This document shows, piece after piece, positions 1 through 7,412 of a DNA stretch of 64,000 nucleotides (position 1 is its first letter; each line of letters starts with the position of its first letter). The notes under the pieces were generated by a model. It worked only from the letters and a program-made list of their open reading frames with translations. It was not told where the DNA came from and searched no databases. The translations under genes and the position numbers were made by a program. Origin of the DNA: Anaerocolumna chitinilytica (GTDB taxonomy: Bacteria; Bacillota; Clostridia; Lachnospirales; Lachnospiraceae); the NCBI RefSeq assembly GCF_014218355.1, contig NZ_AP023368.1, positions 1,244,001-1,308,000 of the forward strand, given 5' to 3'.

Positions 1-183
1 AGGCAGCTCTCTAAAAGCAGCCTCCAGCATTCTTTTAGGAGCATCCCCTAACTTCTCCAGTAAAAGAGCGACTTCCTTGGATTTGACATCCTTATTGGAT
101 AGATTTTCAAGCAGCATGGGAAGAAAGCCTGCTGCCAGCTCAGCATAATTAATCTCGTCAAAAGTGACTTCTAATTTTAACAT
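1..183 (-). CDS. Small uncharacterised protein, 3' end cut by window edge
   Basis: The first 61 codons of a minus-strand gene are visible, starting at ATG 183-181 behind an AAAGGAG ribosome binding site. The protein begins MLKLEVTFDEINYAELAAGF and continues with a Leu/Lys/Glu-rich, probably helical stretch. It is clearly related to the next gene upstream (343-585): both open MLK, and both have an acidic segment followed by FLP (A.GFLP against ADKFLP). I do not recognise the family and there is no membrane segment in the visible part. The tandem layout suggests a duplicated pair in one transcript. Confidence 0.6.
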   Translation of the reverse strand, partial: MLKLEVTFDEINYAELAAGFLPMLLENLSNKDVKSKEVALLLEKLGDAPKRMLEAAFRELP

Positions 184-342
184 ATATACTCCTTTCGTAA
201 ATATCCAATCTTTTATTGGATATTTCTAAATCATAGTTGAAAGAACTGTTTTTGGAATTTTTCAACCAATTATTCTTACTTATTGTCTGTAGACTTGGTT
301 TGACAAGTAAATAGTTACGAAATTCGATTTGTGAACCGTTAT

Positions 343-585
343 TTACAAATGTTTTAAGTAGATGTGATTGACCTTTAAGGGAAGAGATTTTTTGGCAGTG
401 CCGGCATTGATTTCCCTTATGATTTTATCTTTATTGGCATTAACAAGAAAAGAGGTTATTTGTTCTTTGGCAGGAATCATGCGAATTCCTGCTTTTAAAA
501 AGATATTTTTAAGATCATTCGGCAGAAATTTATCAGCCGCTTCATTAAAATCCAGATCTCTTACTCTTACAGTAAATTTCAGCAT
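343..585 (-). CDS. Small uncharacterised protein (80 aa), paralogue of its neighbour
   Basis: ATG 585-583 with AAAGGAG about 8 nt upstream is the preferred start. A longer frame reaching to 774 has no such site and its extra N-terminus does not look like the paralogue. The 80-residue product starts MLKFTVRVRDLDFNEAADKF and ends in a basic tail. It shares its opening and the FLP motif with the truncated gene at 1-183, which lies 160 nt downstream on the same strand. No known domain, signal peptide or membrane segment is visible. Function unknown; the pair may be a small operon of related cytoplasmic proteins. Confidence 0.6.
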   Translation of the reverse strand: MLKFTVRVRDLDFNEAADKFLPNDLKNIFLKAGIRMIPAKEQITSFLVNANKDKIIREINAGTAKKSLPLKVNHIYLKHL

Positions 586-844
586 AGGGGTTCTCCTTTC
601 GCAAATTCCGCTTTTGGTTACAGCAGGGCCAAAGAGCACATGCTGTAGGATAAGGGTAAATGCTGGTTTATGTAGTTCCATTATAAGGGAAGAAGTGGTA
701 ATATACAAGTTAGAATGCAGTAACACGGCAAGAACTGATAGGAACATGAAAATTAAGCAAGCGGGCAGATACAATCAGGCTGCTTGGAATGGCAGGAGTA
801 TTTCGCAGACCTTTGGGTTGCTAAAATACAGATGGGAGTAAAGG

Positions 845-1252
845 ATGTACGGTAATACAAAAGTAAAAAGAACATCTGGTAAATGGAAAAGGAATGATAT
901 TATTATATTACTGCTTGTTGGCATCTGTGCCTTTCTGCTAATGGAGAAGGATGTTATTTTTGCCGAAGGAAATCCTCTGGTCTTTATAAAACCCATGTTT
1001 TTGCTGGCAACAGGCAAGGAATATACAGAGGTTTCTATAAAGGGCACAGAAGAGGGCAAAGAAATAGTATATCTTACCCAAAGAAGTGAAAAAGAGAACC
1101 TTTTTAAGCATATAGAAGAAGCTTATAAAGTGAAATTTACAGAGCAAAATGGAAATGCTTATACATTCTATGGTTCTTCAGGGAAAAAAGTTTTAACCGG
1201 AAGGATATATCTGAAGTATTATATTGTTTGGAGACTCCATGAGAACAAGTAG
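845..1252 (+). CDS. Small membrane-anchored protein, function unknown
   Basis: This encodes 135 residues starting at ATG 845 with GGAG seven bases upstream. A basic N-terminus (residues 1-17) is followed by one hydrophobic segment at about residues 18-37 (IIILLLVGICAFLLM), then a roughly 95-residue extracytoplasmic or cytoplasmic tail rich in Lys and Glu. No lipobox and no recognised domain are present. It stands alone, transcribed away from the pair on its left, and a perfect hairpin terminator follows about 85 bases after the stop. The good start signal and the terminator support a real gene; a function cannot be assigned. Confidence 0.6.
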   Translation: MYGNTKVKRTSGKWKRNDIIILLLVGICAFLLMEKDVIFAEGNPLVFIKPMFLLATGKEYTEVSIKGTEEGKEIVYLTQRSEKENLFKHIEEAYKVKFTEQNGNAYTFYGSSGKKVLTGRIYLKYYIVWRLHENK

Positions 1253-1338
1253 TGCAGCTAATCTGATAACAAATTACGAAAGCGGTGAGGACAAGGACTG
1301 CATATGATATATCTATGAGGTAAAGAATCACTAAACAC

Positions 1339-1380
1339 AGGCTATCTATGATGTTGTTTTATCATAGATAGCCTGCTTTT
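1339..1380 (+). terminator. Intrinsic terminator
   Basis: A perfect 14-bp stem (1339-1352 with 1361-1374) has an 8-nt loop and is followed by GCTTTTTAT. It ends transcription of the small membrane protein gene and separates it from the convergent esterase gene. Confidence 0.85.
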
Positions 1381-1407
1381 TATAGAAATCTATAACAAAC
1401 TGTCATT

Positions 1408-2394
1408 TCAAAAATTGCTGCATTTCTGCTTAATAAACTCAGATAATTGTACAGCCATTTGATGATGCTTTTTTATTGAGGGGTGCCCGGAGCCGCCCAT
1501 GCCTTCTTCCGGCCGTTTAATCAAAGGGAACTCCATAAAATGAATATGTGTGTCTCCCTCTTCCTGCAAAGTTCTAACCAGTGCTTCTAGATAAGGGCTT
1601 GGACCAAGGTTCATTGGGCCGATGACACAGAACAGCTCGGCAGCCGGATATCTGCTACGGATAAAATCTGTCAGATTACGATAGCGGTTAGTATAGTCAG
1701 TGGGCTCAATAGGTGCTGACCAATCATTGGTTCCGAGATTAACGACAATTACCTCTGGCTCGAAGGGGTCAAGTGCTTTCTGGTCTAGGTCCGGACAGAT
1801 ATTTTCCATAAAATAATCTGTCATACGGCCTTCTTTTGAACCGCCAAAATTCTGATAACAGCCTGTTCCGGAGGCACCTACGATTAAGGTTTCAGCATTT
1901 AAAAAATCCCCTAGCAAAGCGCTGTAAGCCAGAGCGTTATTTTCTCTGGATGCATCACAGTCGCAAGGAATCTGAGCTTCATTTCCGTAACCGCATGTAA
2001 TAGAGTCACCAATGATCATTAGTTTATGAGGTTTCGGGGAAGGAGGAGGTAAAAAAGTTCCGTTCTCAGTAGTAAGATCTGTAAACTTGATGGTTCCAAA
2101 GCCTGCTTCGGTCCGTTTTTGCAGCGTAAGGGTATGAGGTACATCCTCAAGATCATCGGCAAGCTGGTATATCTGGTTGTCTGGATCGATTCGCATGACC
2201 CGTACCGGAAGGTTGTCTATGTAGATGTTAAGCCAGCTTTTCCCACTTTTGCTCATGTCATCTACGGAGAGAGTGACTTCCTGCCCCTGAAAGCATACAC
2301 TGATAGCACTGCCGGGAAGAAAACAGGAGATTCCGTCCGGTTCTTTATGAAAGAGCCCATGGCGCAGACTATTATGAATAAAATCAAATGACAT
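1408..2394 (-). CDS. SGNH/CE2-type carbohydrate esterase
   Basis: The 328-residue product has the two-domain layout of carbohydrate esterase family 2: an N-terminal beta-sandwich of about 115 residues and a C-terminal SGNH hydrolase domain. Visible blocks are IIGDSITCGYG (nucleophile Ser131), NLGTNDW (Asn223) and GSGHPS (His304). Enzymes of this kind remove O-acetyl groups from xylan, mannan or other oligosaccharides. There is no signal peptide, so it probably deacetylates imported oligosaccharides in the cytoplasm. It lies 38 nt downstream of the GntR/LacI regulator gene and is probably co-transcribed with it. A second esterase of the same type sits in the divergent operon (9920-10933). Confidence 0.88.
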   Translation of the reverse strand: MSFDFIHNSLRHGLFHKEPDGISCFLPGSAISVCFQGQEVTLSVDDMSKSGKSWLNIYIDNLPVRVMRIDPDNQIYQLADDLEDVPHTLTLQKRTEAGFGTIKFTDLTTENGTFLPPPSPKPHKLMIIGDSITCGYGNEAQIPCDCDASRENNALAYSALLGDFLNAETLIVGASGTGCYQNFGGSKEGRMTDYFMENICPDLDQKALDPFEPEVIVVNLGTNDWSAPIEPTDYTNRYRNLTDFIRSRYPAAELFCVIGPMNLGPSPYLEALVRTLQEEGDTHIHFMEFPLIKRPEEGMGGSGHPSIKKHHQMAVQLSEFIKQKCSNF

Positions 2395-2432
2395 AATAAA
2401 ATACTTCCTTTCATTTTTGTAAAGCTTTGGTG

Positions 2433-3497
2433 TTAAGAATATGGATTTTCACTGGTTGAATCCCTCATAACCAAAGAAACACCGGATAATACTTTGGTAT
2501 TGCCGCCCTGTATTTTGCCTAGGATGGCATTGATTAGTAAGTTGGCTGCATTAATACCGATCTCTTCAAAGACCTGTTTTACTGTGGATAAGGCAACAGG
2601 CAGATCACGGGAATTATCCCAGTCATCAAAGCCCATAATAGAAACATCCTGGGGGATTCTTATACCCCGCTCATGCAATTGTTTCATTACCTTGACAGCT
2701 AATTTATCATTACTGCAAAATAATGCTGTAATGTCATGTCTAAGGATACTCTCTGCCAGGGAATCGTAATTAATACTGGTTAACAAATTATCATCATTTA
2801 CAGGAAGGCCGGCATGACGCATTGCACTGCAATAACCGTCATATCGCTCTTGCTCCGAATTCAGAAAAAAATGATAGCCTGCGAACTTGATTTTGGTATG
2901 CTTTAAGCGTATCAGCTCCCTGGTAGCTAATACGGCTCCATCATGATTGTTACAGCCTGCGAAATAGCAGGGGCGGTTCAGATTATAGCGGTCCACCAGT
3001 ACATAGGGGATATTTCGTTGTTCGATTAATTTAAAATTATCAATGCTCTTAATTGGATCGAAGGGATAAATCAAAAAGCCATCTACATTCCGGTCCAGCA
3101 TTTTCTGGATAGATGCCTGTTCGATTGCAAGATTTTCATTACTCCATTCAACAATTAAAGAGTAATTGAATTCAGCCGCCATTCGCTGGGCACCTTTAAT
3201 GATTTTCATATAAGAGGAATCATAATAATCTTCCGCAGATAAAATCAAAGCTATTAAATGGCTTTGATTTTCTGTTATTTTTGGATTATTTACAAAGGAA
3301 CCTTTTCTTTTAATTCTGACGATGTATCCTTCGTTTGCCAACTCTGTCAAAGCTTTTCGAATTGTTATTCCGCTTACATTAAACAGCTTCATATAGTCTT
3401 CTTCATTCGGCAATTTATCGCCGGTATGAAGCTCACCGGTATGTATTTGGTTCAAGATAGCATGTTTTACGGTTTCGTATTTTAACTCATTCTCCAA
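2433..3497 (-). CDS. GntR-HTH / LacI-sensor hybrid transcriptional regulator
   Basis: The protein (354 aa) starts at TTG 3497-3495, with GAGGGGG seven bases upstream. Residues 1-70 form a GntR-type winged helix-turn-helix (YETVKHAILNQIHTGELHTG, then ITIRKALTELANEGYIVR). Residues 80-350 form a periplasmic-binding-protein-like sensor domain of the LacI/AraR kind (FLIYPFDP, IPYVLVDRYN, MGFDDWD, LSTVKQ). This is the AraR-type arrangement, normally a repressor released by a sugar. It is divergent from the ABC transporter operon, and three AAAGTATA-like motifs in the 448-bp gap are likely operators. Probably the local repressor of the mannoside/rhamnoside locus; its effector is unknown. Confidence 0.9.
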   Translation of the reverse strand: MENELKYETVKHAILNQIHTGELHTGDKLPNEEDYMKLFNVSGITIRKALTELANEGYIVRIKRKGSFVNNPKITENQSHLIALILSAEDYYDSSYMKIIKGAQRMAAEFNYSLIVEWSNENLAIEQASIQKMLDRNVDGFLIYPFDPIKSIDNFKLIEQRNIPYVLVDRYNLNRPCYFAGCNNHDGAVLATRELIRLKHTKIKFAGYHFFLNSEQERYDGYCSAMRHAGLPVNDDNLLTSINYDSLAESILRHDITALFCSNDKLAVKVMKQLHERGIRIPQDVSIMGFDDWDNSRDLPVALSTVKQVFEEIGINAANLLINAILGKIQGGNTKVLSGVSLVMRDSTSENPYS

Positions 3498-3570
3498 AAT
3501 ATAACCCCCTCTTTTCTGGTAATAAAGTCATAAAATGCAGTTATATAAACTTTTTGATTTTAAAATCTAA

Positions 3571-3770
3571 TAAAAGTATACATTAATATTTAAAAAAGTC
3601 AAGATAATATAATTATACTCTTTTGTAAGGGCAAAAAGTTGTTTGTATTAATAGAAGAGTAATTTGAAAATTGTCTGAAAGGGCTGTTTTTAGCCGGTTT
3701 CAAGAAATAACCTGTCTATAATAATATTGTGTATTATGTTAATTTATAAAATATAATCAGATAAAGTATA
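3571..3770. promoter_or_regulatory. Two AAAGTATA repeats in the divergent intergenic region
   Basis: AAAAGTATAC at 3572-3581, near the regulator start, and AAAGTATA at 3763-3770 match the arm of the palindrome at 3914-3927. The rest of the 3498-3945 gap is very AT-rich and holds no gene. Reading them as binding sites for the neighbouring regulator is inference. Confidence 0.45.
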
Positions 3771-3861
3771 TCGTATGTTAAAAATGTTAATATGAATTTT
3801 AGGTAGATAATTTGTGAAAATGTACAAAACAAACATTGAATCAAAAAATAAATTTAATGTA

Positions 3862-3938
3862 TTGACGAAATACGAATGTTATGCTAGCATATAAACATGT
3901 TTTAAATAACAAATAAAGTATACTTTAATTACTGGAGG
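3862..3938 (+). promoter_or_regulatory. Promoter and candidate operator of the glycan transport operon
   Basis: TTGACG (3862-3867), a 17-bp spacer and TAGCAT (3885-3890), with an upstream TG making an extended -10, form a good promoter. The perfect palindrome TAAAGTATACTTTA lies at 3914-3927, about 20 bp after the predicted start, a classical repressor position. GGAGG at 3934-3938 serves the ATG at 3946. Confidence 0.65.
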
Positions 3939-3945
3939 TAACAAC

Positions 3946-4833
3946 ATGAGTAGTCAAGGTGCTCGTATTGAACAAGCAGGTTATCAGAAAAGGTATTTAC
4001 ACAAAAGAGGGAGAGGGAAAGTAATTAAAAATTCTATCGTTTTATTTCTCCTGATTTCATTAAGCATTCTATTCATGTTTCCGTTTATATGGATGCTCAT
4101 GACTTCACTAAAAAGCAATAAGGAAATGATTCTCCCGATATTTTTTCCCACCGAAATTCATCTTGAGAATTACGTAAAAGCGATGACATCGATGCCTTTT
4201 GGCAGATATACGATAAATACATTGATTATCACAAGCCTTAATATGCTTGGTACGGTGCTGTCCTCCTCTCTTGTGGCCTATTCTTTTGCTAGGCTTCGCT
4301 GGAAGGGAAGAGATATCTGGTTTGTCGTGATGTTAGCGACTATGATGCTGCCCGGTCAGGTAACACAGATACCGTTGTTTGTACTGTATAAGAAATTAAA
4401 CTGGTTGAATACATATTTGCCGTTAATTGCGGGTTCTTTTTTCGGCGGCGGTGCTTTTAATATCTTTCTTTTAAGACAGTTCTTCAAGACTTTGCCTACG
4501 GAATTAGCGGAAGCTGCAAGAATTGATGGCTGCTCTGAGATTAGAATCTTCTCTAACATCATGATGCCGTTATGTAAGCCTGCTATTGCAACCATTGCAA
4601 TATTTACTTTTATGGGCTCTTGGAATGATTTCTTTGGACCGTTGATATATCTGACAGACCCTAAGTTATATACCATTGCACTAGGACTTCGTGCCTTTAA
4701 GGGTTATTCGGGAGTACAATGGAATCTTTTAATGGCTGCCTCCATTGTAACCGCATTGCCTACCTTGGTGATATTTTTTAGTTTTCAGAATTACTTTGTC
4801 AAAGGTATTACCCTTACAGGTATTAAGGGATGA
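3946..4833 (+). CDS. CUT1 carbohydrate ABC transporter permease, MalG-like
   Basis: The product has 295 residues with six predicted membrane helices; the first lies at about residues 30-52 after a basic N-terminus. The EAA loop that contacts the ATPase is clear (ELAEAARIDGCSEIRIFSNI followed by MMPLCKPA). The C-terminus VKGITLTGIKG is typical of MalG-type permeases. It is the first gene of the rightward operon and pairs with the MalF-like permease at 6435-7376 and the binding protein at 4906-6267. No ATPase gene is present, so the transporter probably uses a shared MsmX-type ATPase encoded elsewhere. The gene order (MalG-like, binding protein, MalF-like) is unusual; most CUT1 operons start with the binding protein. 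Confidence 0.93.
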   Translation: MSSQGARIEQAGYQKRYLHKRGRGKVIKNSIVLFLLISLSILFMFPFIWMLMTSLKSNKEMILPIFFPTEIHLENYVKAMTSMPFGRYTINTLIITSLNMLGTVLSSSLVAYSFARLRWKGRDIWFVVMLATMMLPGQVTQIPLFVLYKKLNWLNTYLPLIAGSFFGGGAFNIFLLRQFFKTLPTELAEAARIDGCSEIRIFSNIMMPLCKPAIATIAIFTFMGSWNDFFGPLIYLTDPKLYTIALGLRAFKGYSGVQWNLLMAASIVTALPTLVIFFSFQNYFVKGITLTGIKG

Positions 4834-4905
4834 TATTTATCTGCGTATTTTATTCAGTCAAGGGCTGAAGAAAATAAATAATAATATTTAAGAGGAGGAA
4901 CAAAA

Positions 4906-6267
4906 ATGTTTGGCAAGTTTAGCAAAAAGATTTTGTCCATGTTACTGGTTGTTTTACTGGTAGGATCACTTGGGGCATGCAGTAAGAGCACCGATACAAA
5001 AGCTCCTGCTACAGGGAATGGTACAGGAACAGAAACGGCGGGAGAGAAGCCGAAGGAAAAGGTTAAAATTACATACTGGCACATTTTTCCCGAAGGGGAC
5101 GTATTTAAAAAGGTGCATGACAAATTAATTAAGGACTTTAATGCATCACAGGATGAGGTTTATGTAGAGGATTTAGGTATCAGTTTCTTTGATTTCTTAT
5201 CTAAAATGGATACAGCAATACCGGCAGGAACCGGCCCTGATGTTGGATTCATGGGACTGGGAGATAATAATTTCCGAGCATCTTCCGGTGTCCTTGCCAA
5301 CCTGAAGCCGTATATTGATAAGGAAGGCTTTGATATGAGCCAGTACTATGAATATGCAGTAAAAGATGTTACTTATGATGGCGGTATTTATGGTATGCCC
5401 ATGATTTGGGGAACCCGTATGTTAGTTTATAACAAGCAGATGTTCCGTGATGCAGGACTTGATCCGGAAAATCCTCCTAAGACACTGGAACAACTGGAGG
5501 AATATGCAGATAAACTGACAAAGGTAGATGCAAAGGGAAATATTAAAGTTATGGGCTTTCATCCTTCATTAGGCAATGCTTCCTTTATGGATTATCTTGA
5601 CGGACGCGGCGGCTCCTTCTTCGATGACAAGGATAATCCTACTATCACCAGCCAGACTGTATTAGATACCTTAAAGTGGTATGTTGATATGACGAATAAA
5701 TACGGTGTAAAACAAGCTCAGTCTTTGAAATCCTCATCCGCAACCACCGGTATTGATCCATTCCTTGCAGGGTATGTTGCAATGGAAGTTAACGTAAATG
5801 ACTTTTATAAGAAATTATCAGAATCAGATATTGATTACGGCATCTGCTCCATCCCGATTCCTGCAAACGGAGGTGTTCGCGCTGCTACAGGCGATGGTTT
5901 TGATTTAGAGGTATTTGACCACGGCGATCCTGCTAAGGTAGAAGCTGCCTGGAAGTTCGTTTCTTATATGACCAATGTTGAGAATCAGCAATACTGGGCT
6001 GTACAGAATAAATGGCCGGTTGCGAATCAAAAGGCTATGGAAACCAGCGAAGAGATTAAAGCAGATCCCAATTGGCAGACAATCGTTGCAGATATGCCCT
6101 ATGCTGTACCGAATAGATATATTCCAAAGGCAAAGAACTGGTGGAATGCAATATCACCAGAAATTGAAGCAGCTCAGAACGGTCTGAAAACACCGGAGCA
6201 GGCTTTAGACGATGCACAGAAGGCAGTTGAAGCTCAGATTCAGGAATACGAAGCTACGAATAAATAA
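4906..6267 (+). CDS. Extracellular sugar-binding lipoprotein (CUT1 family)
   Basis: The product is 453 residues with a lipoprotein signal: a basic start, a hydrophobic core and lipobox LGAC with Cys25 as the lipidated residue. A Thr/Gly/Glu-rich linker follows, then a family 1 solute-binding fold beginning KVKITYWHIFPEG. It captures oligosaccharide outside the membrane and delivers it to the flanking permeases. A strong GAGGAGG ribosome binding site precedes the ATG, and a stable hairpin just after the stop probably protects this transcript segment, consistent with a need for excess binding protein. The nearby alpha-mannosidase and rhamnosidase suggest an alpha-mannosyl or rhamnosyl oligosaccharide, but the ligand cannot be read from sequence. 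Confidence 0.93.
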   Translation: MFGKFSKKILSMLLVVLLVGSLGACSKSTDTKAPATGNGTGTETAGEKPKEKVKITYWHIFPEGDVFKKVHDKLIKDFNASQDEVYVEDLGISFFDFLSKMDTAIPAGTGPDVGFMGLGDNNFRASSGVLANLKPYIDKEGFDMSQYYEYAVKDVTYDGGIYGMPMIWGTRMLVYNKQMFRDAGLDPENPPKTLEQLEEYADKLTKVDAKGNIKVMGFHPSLGNASFMDYLDGRGGSFFDDKDNPTITSQTVLDTLKWYVDMTNKYGVKQAQSLKSSSATTGIDPFLAGYVAMEVNVNDFYKKLSESDIDYGICSIPIPANGGVRAATGDGFDLEVFDHGDPAKVEAAWKFVSYMTNVENQQYWAVQNKWPVANQKAMETSEEIKADPNWQTIVADMPYAVPNRYIPKAKNWWNAISPEIEAAQNGLKTPEQALDDAQKAVEAQIQEYEATNK

Positions 6268-6276
6268 ATGATTTCA

Positions 6277-6308
6277 CCAGCGGAGCATATTCGTACATGC
6301 TTCGCTGG
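6277..6308 (+). other. Intercistronic hairpin after the binding-protein gene
   Basis: A 12-bp stem with one G-U pair (6277-6288 with 6297-6308) and an 8-nt loop lies ten bases after the stop codon. No T-run follows, so it is more likely an mRNA-stabilising or processing element than a terminator. Confidence 0.6.
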
Positions 6309-6434
6309 TTGACGAAATAAGCAAAGAGTGAAACGAACGCTTTTACTTCCCCTGATTTGTACTGGGCATTGGCATTTTTAAGAGGTGCTAATGACACGCA
6401 AATGGGAGCCAAGTATGAAAGGAAGTCCTTTAAT

Positions 6435-7376
6435 ATGAATACAAACCAGAAAAATATGAAACCAGCAGCTGCGAATAAGCGCTCTGGTTTGCGCATGCAG
6501 ACAAAAGAAGGAATCTTGGGATATCTATTTGCATCACCTTGGATTTTAGGCTTTCTAATCTTCACACTTTATCCCGTGTGTTCCTCGCTCTACTACAGTT
6601 TCACCAGTTATAATACCTTAAAGCCGCCGAAGTGGATAGGCTTTTATAATTACATCTATATGTTTACAAAGGACCCTCTTTTTACGAAGTCCCTAGTAAA
6701 TACCGCATATTACGCAATTATAAGCGTACCCCTCGGAATCGCTGCCGGAGTGCTGGTTGCAATATTACTGAATCAGAAAGTAAAAGGTATGCGCTTATTC
6801 CGTACACTTTTTTATCTGCCTACAATAACCTCGTCGGTTGCTACGGCTCTTTTATGGCTGTGGTTAATGGAACCCAACTTTGGTCTCTTTAATACCTTCT
6901 TAGGTAAAATCGGAATCGAAGGTCCCGGATGGTTAAGTGATCCGGCATGGTCAAAGCCTTCCTTAATCTTGATGAGTCTTTGGACTGTCGGCGGAGGTAT
7001 GCTCATTTATCTTGCCGCACTTCAAGATGTGCCCCAATCCTTATACGAATCGGCATCCATTGACGGAGCCGGCGCTATGAAACAGTTCTTTAAGATTACC
7101 CTGCCTATGATTACACCCACCCTCTTTTTTAATCTTATTACCGGCGTAATCGGCGGACTTCAGGTGTTTAACCAGGCTTTCATTATGACAAACGGTGGGC
7201 CGGCATACTCGACATACTTCTTTGCTTATCATTTATACACGAAGGCATTTACGGAATATTCCATGGGATATGCTTCAGCTCTGGCTTGGGTACTGTTGGT
7301 AATCACGCTGGTGCTTTCTATGATTATTTTCAAGACCAGTAACCGTTGGGTGTATTATGACGGTGACCAGAAATAG
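6435..7376 (+). CDS. CUT1 carbohydrate ABC transporter permease, MalF-like
   Basis: I start this at ATG 6435 (313 aa). The frame is open from 6357, but the extra N-terminus is unlike the family, while from 6435 a basic head leads straight into the first helix (GILGYLFASPWILGFLIFTL). Six membrane helices and the EAA loop (SLYESASIDGAGAMKQFFKI then TLPMITPT) are visible. The tail TSNRWVYYDGDQK is typical of MalF/UgpA-type permeases. The ribosome binding site (AAAGGAAG) is rather far from 6435, so the exact start is uncertain. It forms the channel with the permease at 3946-4833. Confidence 0.9.
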   Translation: MNTNQKNMKPAAANKRSGLRMQTKEGILGYLFASPWILGFLIFTLYPVCSSLYYSFTSYNTLKPPKWIGFYNYIYMFTKDPLFTKSLVNTAYYAIISVPLGIAAGVLVAILLNQKVKGMRLFRTLFYLPTITSSVATALLWLWLMEPNFGLFNTFLGKIGIEGPGWLSDPAWSKPSLILMSLWTVGGGMLIYLAALQDVPQSLYESASIDGAGAMKQFFKITLPMITPTLFFNLITGVIGGLQVFNQAFIMTNGGPAYSTYFFAYHLYTKAFTEYSMGYASALAWVLLVITLVLSMIIFKTSNRWVYYDGDQK

Positions 7377-7412
7377 GTTTCAATCTTCTTATTATAGAAA
7401 GGTACGGAAGGA

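Noticed and set aside
368..841. Plus-strand frame of 157 codons opposite the small minus-strand gene
   Set aside because: It lies antisense to a gene with a good ribosome binding site and a paralogue, has no start signal, and its composition looks like a shadow frame.
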